DNA of 31,825 nt from Obelidium mucronatum (taxonomy: Eukaryota > Chytridiomycota > Chytridiomycetes > Chytridiales > Chytriomycetaceae): the NCBI GenBank assembly GCA_025765595.1, contig JAIVFH010000293.1, positions 1-31,825 on the forward strand, read 5' to 3'. The notes under the pieces were generated by a model. The model made no database searches. It was given only the letters and a program-made list of their open reading frames with translations, and was not told the origin of the DNA. Below, piece after piece: positions 19,430 to 28,167 of the stretch (position 1 is the first letter of the stretch; every line of letters starts with the position of its first letter). The position numbers and the translations under genes are program-made.

Positions 19430-20000
19430 GTATCCAGCTTGAAAATGACAGAGTCCTCCGAGAGCTCCTTGTGATGCAGTAGGTAGGCTAAATCTTGAAT
19501 GAGTCATAGCCAGCTATGGCATCTGGTTCAGGCTCTTTGGCAACCTGGTATTTTGACACCAGTGCAGCATCAAACTGAAGGCAAACAGCTGACAGCTGTA
19601 TTTAAAACCAGAGTGTTTTTGCGGGTCACGTTGTAGTACCTACCATTTCTTCTGAATGTTTCTTTGTCGTTTTTGTGAATCCTCATCCCTCTCGTGTCCC
19701 TTATCATTGACACAGAGTCCTTAGGTAATGAACAGTTGTTTTAGTGAATCCTTATCCCTTTTGTGTCCATTATTATTGACACAGAGTCCTTAGGATCTAA
19801 ACAGCTGATCTGTGGCAAATACTCTGGGAAGTCCAAGATTGGTGGTGGAATTCTGAGCTCTGTTTGTGTTGACAGTCAAATCTTTCAATATCATAGGTGT
19901 GACTCCAATAGAAGCAGCAGTAAGAGAGTCGACTGGACATGTTTTAGTTCCCAGTTCTGCAAAATCAAAATTCAGGATTTTGTCAGGGTGGAGGGAAGTT
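19430..20000 (-). pseudogene. Internally deleted Crypton-like recombinase relic (right arm)
   Basis: This is the mirror of 918-1440 with the same fused blocks. It carries an extra 60-bp imperfect repeat at 19740-19799. Stops and frame changes make it non-functional. Confidence 0.8.
19740..19799. repeat. 60-bp arm-specific imperfect duplication
   Basis: A GTGAATCC...CACAGAGTCCTTAGG unit (about 51 bp) occurs twice in the right arm (about 19674 and 19743) but once in the left arm. The two units differ at several positions, so this is an old duplication lost from the left arm rather than a fresh one. Confidence 0.8.
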
Positions 20001-20047
20001 TGCCCTAATTTTTATTAGTATATATTAATGCCTACCGAAAGTGATAT

Positions 20048-20121
20048 GTTTCCGTGGTGTAGTTGGTTATCACACCAGTCTAACACACTGGTGGTCCCCG
20101 GTTCGAACCCGGGCGGAAACA
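20048..20121 (+). tRNA. tRNA-Val(AAC), right-arm copy
   Basis: Same 74-nt cloverleaf as the left-arm gene: acceptor GTTTCCG/CGGAAAC, anticodon loop CTAACAC, T-arm GGTTCGAACCC, no intron. The next bases contain T4 runs in the tandem repeat. Confidence 0.95.
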
Positions 20122-20183
20122 CTTTTCATCTTCCGCTCCCACTTTTCATCTTCTGCTCCCACTTTTCATCTTCCGCTCCCACT
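20121..20183. repeat. 20-bp tandem repeat, 3 copies (right arm)
   Basis: ACTTTTCATCTTCCGCTCCC occurs three times directly after the tRNA-Val gene, the middle unit with CTG for CCG. It mirrors 731-793. Confidence 0.9.
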
Positions 20184-20913
20184 TTTTCCTCTCTCTCAAG
20201 CTGTGCAGGGCCATCTGGGTGACCAACAGGCTCCCAATATAAACAAGTGGGAGGAGGTCATGGCAGAAATGTACCCAGTTATGGAATTCTTTTCCAAAAT
20301 TTTGAATATTTAATTAACTAACTATTTATTTCAGAAAAAAGTGCATCTTAGCTGTGTTAGTGGGAGCATGATAATGCTGAATTGTTCTGTGGATCCTGGA
20401 GCAATGAGCCTTGCAGTGCGCAACAAACTGGACTAGCAGCTTATCTGCTATCAGTTTTTTTTTGCGCCCTGCATCACAGGTCCTTGCCAACTGGGAAAGA
20501 GAATGAGGTAAAAGTGGGATATAACAAAGCGCCATTCTAATATTTAAAATAGGCACATACAACTGTCTACGGGAACTTGCACACGTTAGGAAGAGCTGCA
20601 AAACTTGTTGTTTGATTTTCTGGATCAAGAAGAAGAAAAAGTAAAAGAAAATATTGAAACTGGACACTAAGAACAATGCTTTGGCAGCAATTCAAAACCG
20701 GAATCCATGGAAAACAATCAGTCATTAGAATTGAAAAGGAGCATGAGGTGAAATAGTGGATGGAAGGCAGGAAGCGGATCAATCGGAAGGCAAAAGTGTA
20801 TACAACAAGACTCACCATATGCAATTACATCAAGAAAGCGCCGAAAGATGGTGGGTGTAGTGGTTTGGTGAGTGTTACAGCGCCGCCGAAAGAGTTGGAT
20901 GCGTTTGTGAAGT

Positions 20914-21679
20914 AAAATTTGAAGAGAGGAATTGATTCATTTTCCATGAGCCTCAAAGAAAGACTGAAAGGTTAGTAAGTGTTTATTCTGTACAATTGTG
21001 TTGCCATTGCTCACGTGGTTTCACAGTTGAACATTTCGGAAGAATGAGATAATTTTTTTTTGAGTCTTCACAAAGCACCCAGTGTTACGTCTTGTGAGTT
21101 GCAACATCCATATACAGAGCATGTAAATATCTATTAAATAAATTCTGCCTTTATTGGGGCACTTGTGGAAGTCAAAGTTCCTAGGTTCTGGATAGGTGTG
21201 TTTTAGATCATAGTCTTGTTAGTTGCAATCAGGTGGTCTCTGGGCAAGAAAATGGGGATGCAAAGATCCAGGTTTTTATTGGTTTTACAGCTTTCTTGTA
21301 AACAATAAAGAGATAGGAAGTTGGGGGGGAAAACGGAAGTAAGATGTGGTGAAAGGCAAGGTGCTAGATCAACATGAAACGCAATGTTAGCTGAGGGACA
21401 AGGGAGACATGCTGATTGTGTGCTACCTTAAAACCCAGTGGTGTTTGGAGTTGGGGCAAACAAAGTGAGTTGAGAGAATGCAAGCCAAATGTTCGCATAG
21501 TGCGGCCGGGGGCGTTAGTGATGGCTTGAATGGTGATGGGTGTTACTGTTGCGCCAAAGCTAAACTTTTCTATTCATGAGAGTTATCATTCATATGATGG
21601 GCAAAAGGGATTTGAGGGTCAAGAGAGAGGCAGTGATAAAAAAGTGGCAATAGACGACCATTTCTGCACTGGGCAATAT
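20914..21679. other. Intergenic sequence outside the palindrome
   Basis: AT-rich sequence with no coding region or RNA recognised. It is the first unique host-like DNA after the right arm. Confidence 0.5.
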
Positions 21680-21761
21680 GGGCAGATGGCCGAGCGGTCT
21701 AAGGCGCTGCACTCAAGTTGCAGTCTAGTAATAGGCGTGGGTTCGAATCCCACTCTGCTCA
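21680..21761 (+). tRNA. tRNA-Leu(CAA)
   Basis: An 82-nt class II tRNA. The acceptor GGGCAGA/TCTGCTC has one G-T pair; the anticodon stem CTGCA/TGCAG holds loop CTCAAGT, giving CAA. There is a long variable arm, and the T-arm GGTTCGAATCC is canonical. No intron. Confidence 0.93.
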
Positions 21762-21852
21762 TCGTTTTCAGAAACGTTGAGTTGTCTGCTTGACGTTTTA
21801 GAGATAGGAAATGGAAAAAAACAGGCCTTATGTTATAAGAAACCGAGAAGGA

Positions 21853-21926
21853 AGGGCCCCACCGGGAATTGAACCCGGGGCCTCTCGCACCCAAAGCGAG
21901 AATCATACTACTAGACCATAGGGCCC
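21853..21926 (-). tRNA. tRNA-Pro(UGG)
   Basis: The reverse strand folds as GGGCCCT...GGGGCCC with anticodon loop TTTGGGT (TGG) and T-arm GGTTCAATTCC. It is convergent with the tRNA-Leu gene 91 bp away. Confidence 0.93.
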
Positions 21927-22742
21927 TACAGCTTTCATCAGCTGCTACACTACTTGATTCGCACTATGACCCAATTCTGAAAAAATATTGCTTATGTTTT
22001 TTGAGAACAAAGGAATCACAACCAGGAGAGCAGTTGAATAGCGCAGATTGGATTAGACCACCTTGTAACTAGACTAGAGACCTGAGTGGCCAATCAACAA
22101 CACCAGCAGCAACACCAACAAGAACAACCACAAATGCAGCAGCTGTCAGCAAAACAACAACAAAATGTAGACCAACAGAGTTTGACTGAAGTGCAATACA
22201 GGTCCTTCATTGATATCACACAAAGGATGTAAATGTGCAAAACAAACAACAGTTGAGCAACATTTATTGAACAGCATATTGTCAAATTAATTGTCATTCA
22301 GGTTCCCTTTACCATTGCTTGCATCCTGCTCTCTGTTGTCCTAACAATATTGCCATGGCACTGCCCTAGCCTTGGTTTGACACTGCTGGTTGTTTGCAGT
22401 TCCTTTTGCTATGGCTACTCCTTACCATCCCTTTTGCAATTGCTGCAGGTTAAGTCAGACTATATGTATGGATAGCAAATTCAAGTTTAAAAATTATACA
22501 TGCAAACCATATAACATACATTTATAGTGGAATAGCAAACTTCAAAAGTGTCAGAATTACATGTCACTGCATTTAAAACCACAGTATCCACAAGTTTGAC
22601 TTGTCATCCAAACAGCATTTGCATACATTGAAACTGCGCTGCCAGCTTTTATATGGGGAGCCAATTCCTTGACTAAATAATTTTTTCCTTTTTTTTAAAG
22701 AACCTATTAGCTGTCTAAATTCAATTGATCTTAACTAGGTTT
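21927..22742. other. Intergenic, with a CAA-rich tract
   Basis: A low-complexity CAACAACACCAGCAGCAACA-type tract lies at about 22096-22165. The rest is AT-rich sequence with no supported gene. Confidence 0.5.
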
Positions 22743-23340
22743 TTAAAGTAAGCACTTTCCTTTTGAAAAACAACTCAGTGTTTCTGTGACTTTCAAGAAT
22801 AGACTTGTCTCTCCACGTGAGATAATCCCACTGATTTTCATGAGTTCATCCAGCGTCTTGTACATCTTTCTGTAAGTGGTATTCCCCAGCACTGTTTCCT
22901 TGTTGAACAATTCTTGTTTCGACACCTTGGGCTCTTGCCATGTATTTCCCACTCTTTATAATGTGTGTGGTAAGTTCAACTTTTACTTGTAATTCAACAA
23001 TCCATTCCCATGCGCTCTTTGGAAGTGGTTTGTTTTAGACTTGTTTGAGCAACCTACTAAAATCACCACATCTGCTCCAGTAATGCTTTCCCGCTCCAAT
23101 GTGTACAAAAACGCATGTTTCTAGTGCCATTTGCAAGCAAGCTGGTGTCTTGTAACAGCTTCTTTGTCGACATGGCGTTGCAAGCTCAGTGAACCTCTTT
23201 TTCGCAAGCAGCCCAAACATCAATCTCTGCCATTCTTTTTTACCCACTCTCATTATGATATGCTGTAGCCCAGCATTATCCAATTGTGCGGCTCTGTTTC
23301 TAATTCATGGATTTTCGGCCGCAAGTTTTGAGGCCAGGAT
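22743..23340 (-). pseudogene. Possible decayed protein-coding remnant
   Basis: The minus strand has LASKLAAENP, a stop, then RNRAAQLDNAGLQHIIMRVG and further frame to 23035. Another short frame with ELFNKETVLGNTTYRKMYK ends at 22743. The helical, Leu/Ala-rich pattern could be a decayed repeat protein, but no family was recognised and the in-frame stop argues against a live gene. Confidence 0.25.
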
Positions 23341-24246
23341 TTCAAATAGTTTTGAGAAATACCAGAAGGCGATCTTTGTTCACATATTCATCTTCATATT
23401 TTTGTTCAAGGCACCACGTCTAGTGTATATTAAAACAGCATAAGACATAAAGAAAATTAGTATAACACAAACCAATTTCCTTATACTCCTTTTGATGTTC
23501 CAAGGGGAAAGTAAGCATGCCAGCCATCTACCCATTAACCCCAATTCAAACCAAGGTCCTTCTTACTTTATGTGGAATTTTTTTGGAAGCTAAATGCGAA
23601 GAAGAATAGATATCTCAGAAAAGAGGGACCTAGAAACAAGAACGCAGACAGCCCACAGATACCAATGCACAAGAGCAAAAAATTGAATACTGTTGGAATA
23701 TGTGGTCTCAATCCGAATTATGCTTTTTAATGTATGTAATAATTTTGTGACTTGGGGATTTTGCTGGATAAACGTTTTGTTTATTCTTCTTTGTATTCTC
23801 CTAACGCATTCCATTTTCCACCAATCAGACTAGTATTCCACCTACACCACATCCCCAATCCCATCCGCAAGTCTCACTATCAGCCATATATTTATATGTT
23901 GATTGCTTGATCTTGTTAGTTGTAAAGATGGAAGGGTAACATGTCCCAGGTGACTTACGCGTTCTGGTACAACACAATAAAATAAACCTCCCCTTTATAT
24001 CCATTTGGCTTGTATTCTAATGTTATCTGACAAATACACCCCTAAGAAACTTTGCCTTGTTGGCACTCGGCAGCCAGGAACAATTTGCCAGGGCTATTCC
24101 AAAGATATTTTAGAAATATTACTGCGGCACTCACCAAGCCTTCGTGCAAAAGCCCTAATGCAGCGCAATGCACGCACAAGTGTGATGTCACTATAAGTTT
24201 GACAAAGGAAGAATTTATATGTCACCCTAAAGTCGAGAAGTCACCA
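23341..24246. other. Intergenic sequence
   Basis: No coding region or RNA gene could be supported; only short overlapping open frames without domain signal. Confidence 0.4.
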
Positions 24247-24318
24247 TCCGAAATCGTCTAGTGGCCAAGATTCCGCCCTCTCACGGCGGCGACCGGGGTT
24301 CAATTCCCCGTTTCGGAG
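24247..24318 (+). tRNA. tRNA-Glu(CUC)
   Basis: A 72-nt cloverleaf: acceptor TCCGAAA/TTTCGGA, discriminator G, anticodon stem CCGCC/GGCGG with loop CTCTCAC (CTC), T-arm GGTTCAATTCC. No intron. Confidence 0.93.
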
Positions 24319-24432
24319 AATACTTGTTACTAGTACGCAATTAGACTGTGTAGTCACTTCTCTTCGTTTTAGATTAGATGTCAAGCAAATTCCAGCAAGT
24401 ACTCGAATACTACGTTTATATGCACTCTGATT

Positions 24433-24438
24433 TTTATT
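24433..24438 (-). terminator. Polyadenylation signal of the minus-strand secreted protein gene
   Basis: AATAAA on the minus strand lies 77 nt after the stop. Confidence 0.4.
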
Positions 24439-24514
24439 GAATAGAAATGAAGACAAGAATGCACAATTGAGAGCTAAACAAATAGAAGAAGAATGAATTG
24501 CTCCAGTGACATGT

Positions 24515-24892
24515 TTAGAGACAGTTTCCATAGACAACACCGCCGTAGTTGTTTCCAGCAACTGGGGTACACTTGAATCCAGTGTGGCAGATTGGGCCAG
24601 AGATCTGCACGCTGCTGGGAACAGATGGAAGAGACGCGCTCAAGACATCTGGTGAAGCATCTCCGGCACAGTATTCTCCATAGGCGGCAATTGGTCTGCA
24701 GATACCCTGCGCGCCAGCCTTGGGTTGGTCGGCGAAGGAGTAGTGCCAACAGTCAATGGTTTCGTAACAATCGCTCTTGGCTTTGCAAGGAGAGCCTGGA
24801 CGACCACCGTCTGGGGAGCAGTTGGGACCGTTGCAAACAGGTGCAGCAGAAACAGTGATGGCAGCGAAGGCAAGAATAGCAGTGAATTGCAT
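24515..24892 (-). CDS. Small secreted Cys-rich protein, paralogue A
   Basis: A 125-aa single-exon protein. An N-terminal signal peptide (MQFTAILAFAAITVSA, cleavage expected after about residue 16) is followed by a mature domain with ten Cys: NGPNCSPDGGRPGSPCKAKSDC, then DCWHYSF, GICRPIAAYGEYC, GPICHTGFKC and a C-terminal GNCL. The even number of Cys suggests five disulphides and a secreted, stable fold. No named family was recognised. It is about 90% identical to the divergent paralogue at 25479-25850, with a two-residue indel just after the signal peptide. Role unknown; a surface or secreted function is inferred only from the signal peptide and Cys content. Confidence 0.85.
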   Translation of the reverse strand: MQFTAILAFAAITVSAAPVCNGPNCSPDGGRPGSPCKAKSDCYETIDCWHYSFADQPKAGAQGICRPIAAYGEYCAGDASPDVLSASLPSVPSSVQISGPICHTGFKCTPVAGNNYGGVVYGNCL

Positions 24893-25478
24893 CTTTGATT
24901 TTCAAGTTGTGTTTGATGGGATTGAAAGGCACGGCATCAATTACCTTTTTATGGAAATTTGTTATCATCCACTGTGCGACAGGCGAAAAAAGGGTTTCGC
25001 TGGGGCTGGTCTCTACATTTCGCTTATTGAATAATTGCGAGAACTTTGAGTGATACCAGTGTTTCGGCTTGGAATGTGGCTGGTTGTGCTGGACCAAAAC
25101 CCCAAAAAAGGGTTGTTGGCTTGAACGGCTTTACCCTTTCTTGACATTTGCGGTCAGTATATATACACCAGGTGGTTTCCTCTGGCGGTCCATCGACGAG
25201 ACTTGGTGTGTACATAAAATGCTTGCTTTATTCATTCCGGCATATACATTTCTTGGATTCTGGCACTTGCACATTTCCATGGCAACCCTGTTTTGTGTCG
25301 TGTCTTGATTCAATCGTGTCAACCAGCCCCAGTCAAGCCTGTGTGCGTTATCCCGCGTTATCACTCAAAACAACGTGTTTAATCACTTTTGTTATCAATA
25401 TCATCAATTCTTTTCTGAAAAGTATAAAATGACAGGTAACTTCCCTGAAATTCACTCATACCACCAACAAAACCAAAG
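24893..25478. promoter_or_regulatory. Divergent promoter of the secreted paralogue pair
   Basis: A 586-bp gap between the two ATGs. TATAAAAT at about 25423-25430 precedes the + gene's ATG by about 50 bp. On the minus side CATAAAAAGG lies about 57 bp upstream of the ATG. A CCCCAAAAAAGGG block at about 25103 resembles CCCAAAAAAGGG just before the chitinase TATA box (about 29971), so a shared regulatory site is possible. Confidence 0.55.
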
Positions 25479-25850
25479 ATGCAATTCACTGCCATTCTTG
25501 CCTTCGCTGCCATCACCGTCTCTGCTGCCTGCACCGGTCCCAACTGCTCTCCAGACGGCGGTCGTCCAGGCTCTCCTTGCAAAGCCAAGAGCGATTGTTA
25601 CGAAACCATTGACTGCTGGCACTACTCCTTCGCCAACCAACCCAAGACTGGCGTGCAGGGTATCTGCAGACCAATTGCCGCCTATGGAGAATACTGTGCC
25701 GGAGATGCCTCCTCTGACGTCTTGAGCGCGTCTCTTCCATCTGTTCCAAGCAGCGTTCAGATCTCTGGCCCAATCTGCCATATCGGATTCAAGTGCATCC
25801 CTGTTGCTGGAAACAACTACGGTGGTGCCATCTATGGAAACTGTCTCTAA
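25479..25850 (+). CDS. Small secreted Cys-rich protein, paralogue B
   Basis: A 123-aa single-exon protein with the same signal peptide (MQFTAILAFAAITVSA) and the same ten-Cys pattern as its partner: CTGPNC, GSPCKAKSDC, DCWHYSF, GICRPIAAYGEYC, GPICHIGFKC, GNCL. It lacks two residues near the N-terminus of the mature protein. An AATAAA lies at 25950-25955. The close similarity over the coding region points to a recent inverted duplication or to gene conversion. Function unknown. Confidence 0.87.
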   Translation: MQFTAILAFAAITVSAACTGPNCSPDGGRPGSPCKAKSDCYETIDCWHYSFANQPKTGVQGICRPIAAYGEYCAGDASSDVLSASLPSVPSSVQISGPICHIGFKCIPVAGNNYGGAIYGNCL

Positions 25851-26076
25851 ACCAGTTGCTCATACTAGCACCTGACTACTTGAAAAGTTGACTATTCTTT
25901 GTATGTGTTCGTTTGAGTGCTTTGTGTGTCCTGCTTCTAGTGTCTATAAAATAAAATGGAGTGCATAAAATCTTTGTTTAAGTTTTGCATACAAGTCTGT
26001 GAATGATTTATTAGCCACGGATCGGTTACTGTTTCCGGTAGTTGGTAGAGATATCCAAAATATATTATGGCAAGGA

Positions 26077-26141
26077 TGACCCCTACGCGATTTGAACGCG
26101 CAACCTTGGAGACGAACGCGCTACCGTTGCGCCAAGGAGTC
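26077..26141 (-). pseudogene. Damaged tRNA-Trp(CCA), 65 nt
   Basis: The acceptor (GACTCCT/AGGGGTC), D-arm (GCGC/GCGC) and T-arm (GCGCG, loop TTCAAAT, CGCGT) all pair, and the anticodon loop CTCCAAG with CCA is present. The 3' strand of the anticodon stem is missing: after TTCGT-CTCCAAG the sequence goes straight to GTTGCGCG, where ACGAAG would be expected. Six nucleotides appear deleted between two AAG repeats. The molecule could not form an anticodon stem, so it is called a pseudogene. Confidence 0.75.
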
Positions 26142-26297
26142 ATACGAATTTGGCGTTGTTTAATACTAATTATCTTCAAATAATCACTAATAAGAAAAAC
26201 TTAAAGAGCATTTTGACGCTTATCCAGTCTACTGGATAGCACTGAATAGTCGAGGAGTGGAAAGTCAGTGCTCAAGTTTATTTGGTATTCCAAGTAA

Positions 26298-27038
26298 TCA
26301 CACCAAGCCCATGTCCAGCCGTTGCTGCTTTGACATTTTCGGCGTGCGGCCCCACCAGTCTGCCGTCTTGAGTCCGCACATGGGCTTGTGTTCCTTCCAG
26401 TCGCTCTTCTGGCACTCGACGGAGCAGTAGCGCACGCGCTGGCAGCGGCTGCACTTCTTGAAGTCCTTGCCGTCGGCGGCCAGGTCCGGACTGCGACGGC
26501 AGCGCGCGCAGTCCAGCTTGTAGCCGCGCGGCCGCGTCTCGAGCTCGACGTCGAACAGCAGGTTGCGCGGCACGACGCGGCCGAAGTGCGGGTGGTACGG
26601 GTCCTCGGCGTTGAGGCAGTCGCACGCGACGCGCGGGTTGCCCTGCAGCGCCGCGAGCAGCCCGCGCTCGTCGCCCAGCGCCGCCGCCAGCCCGCCGAAC
26701 AGCGGCAGCGCCGCCACCGTCGCCGCGCCGTCGCCGCCAAACAGCTGCGCGAGGCGTCCGCCCGCCCACAGCACGTGCGCGATCAGCAGGTACATGCCGT
26801 AGCACGAGGACGCAAACTCAAAGTCGTGGTTGAGGAACGCGTCCACGGCGATCTCGAGGTAGAACAGCTGCGCGTCGCTAGTCCACACGTCCGCGCGGTC
26901 GCCAAGCTGCGCGAGCAAAAACCGCGCAAAGTGCGCCCCGCTGGTCGCCCGCAGCATGTGCACGGCCGACGCGGCGTTCATGCTGACTGTCTTTCCGCTG
27001 GGTGCGACAAACGGCGATTGATCCGTAAGGATCGCCAT
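26298..27038 (-). CDS. MYND zinc-finger protein
   Basis: A single-exon protein of 246 aa from the ATG at 27038 (273 aa if the upstream ATG at 27119 is used). The C-terminal MYND finger reads CARCRRS, KKCSRCQRVRYCSVECQKSD, then HKPMC. This gives the C-x2-C, C-x2-C, C-x3-C, H-x3-C ligands of a zinc-binding protein-interaction domain. The N-terminal part has hydrophobic helices (ARFLLAQLGD, YGMYLLIAHVLWAGG) and no other named domain. The downstream start is preferred because the extra 27 residues are low complexity and less GC-rich. The body (26380-27000) is strikingly GC-rich against AT-rich flanks. Confidence 0.85.
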   Translation of the reverse strand: MAILTDQSPFVAPSGKTVSMNAASAVHMLRATSGAHFARFLLAQLGDRADVWTSDAQLFYLEIAVDAFLNHDFEFASSCYGMYLLIAHVLWAGGRLAQLFGGDGAATVAALPLFGGLAAALGDERGLLAALQGNPRVACDCLNAEDPYHPHFGRVVPRNLLFDVELETRPRGYKLDCARCRRSPDLAADGKDFKKCSRCQRVRYCSVECQKSDWKEHKPMCGLKTADWWGRTPKMSKQQRLDMGLV

Positions 27039-27303
27039 GTACTTGTTGGCATTGGCGTTCTGTTGAATATGACTACAGTTATTTTCTTTCTCGCCGCCGT
27101 TGCAATCGCCCTTGCCCATACCAACTGCTGTGGACTCATTCGCTTGACAGACGCTGGTCGATCAACATGGTGGCAACTCATTGGTAAAGTTATAAATAGA
27201 TAAATACTAATGAAGATTCAAATCTTAAAAAAAAAAAGAAATTTCAGATGAACTACAAAATCAGTTGCAACAAACATCTTTTGATCTTAACTAAAACGTT
27301 CTT

Positions 27304-27385
27304 CGACAACGGCAGGATTTGAACCTGCGCTCCCAGAGGGAAGTAGATTTCTAGTCTACCGCCTTAACCGCTCGGCCACGTTGTC
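27304..27385 (-). tRNA. tRNA-Ser(AGA)
   Basis: An 82-nt class II tRNA on the minus strand: acceptor GACAACG/CGTTGTC, discriminator G, anticodon stem GTAGA/TCTAC with loop CTAGAAA (AGA), long variable arm, T-arm GGTTCAAATCC. Confidence 0.93.
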
Positions 27386-27532
27386 ATGCTATTTTATGTT
27401 GATCAGAAATGGCAATATTCTCAAAGGCAGAGCTATCATTTCAACCCAGCAGCCTCGCATTCAGAGTTTTTAAACGCGTGTGATAATTCAATTTAAGTTC
27501 AGGGAACTTTATTCCCGTTAAGAAATTGACGA

Positions 27533-27641
<109 letters not shown>

Positions 27642-28167
27642 GCGTTTCAACGATCACCATCTCTGATATTTATCTGAAGAAATGTCCAATGATAATCCTT
27701 TGAATGCTTGAATTAATGATGAGATCCGAGTCCATGTTCCTTCTTTTGATTCCTCAATCATTCCTAGCGACCTAGGATACTGCCGGCTCACTGCAAGTTC
27801 AACTTTCCGACAATATCCAAATGAAGTTTGAGAAAAAAACATGGGGACACCAGAAAAAATCGCAAGGAATACAAATGAAGTATGACAAATGGAGAATTTG
27901 AGGGTTATGGCAATCATTAGTAGCGCATTGAAGAAGGGCTTAGAACCAGTGCACTGGGTTCATGAATCTTGAATTCCGAATTTACAAAATACAGGAGTTC
28001 TTGAATCTTCCAATTCCAAGGTTACAAAACACAAGGTACTGTCACAGTGCAGAGAATCTGATCAACTGTTATTCATATTCATTTACGTTGAAGAATCTGC
28101 CAATCAAACTGAAAAAAATCCGTGTCTGCGTCCGCGTCCGAGCCATCATTATCGCAATCTGTCTGAT

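Larger units (their letters stand above)
19301..20913 (-). repeat. Right arm of the giant inverted repeat, outer part
   Basis: This is the reverse complement of 1-1553 with one 60-bp length difference. The right copy keeps an imperfect second copy of a GTGAATCC...CCTTAGG unit (19740-19799) that the left arm lacks. It contains the second tRNA-Val gene (20048-20121). The outer edge lies at 20913; the next bases (AAAATTTG) cannot be compared because the window starts at the partner base. Confidence 0.95.

Noticed and set aside
22094..22297. Cys-rich minus-strand open frame
   Set aside because: The Cys run is the translation of a CAA/CAG-type low-complexity tract, not a protein domain.
26388..27203. 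Long + strand open frame antisense to the MYND gene
   Set aside because: Ala/Arg/Val-rich composition is typical of GC-rich antisense frames, and the minus strand has a complete MYND finger.
27654..27917. 87-aa minus-strand open frame beside the microsatellite
   Set aside because: No family signal, splice partner or promoter could be identified; conservation would be needed to accept it.
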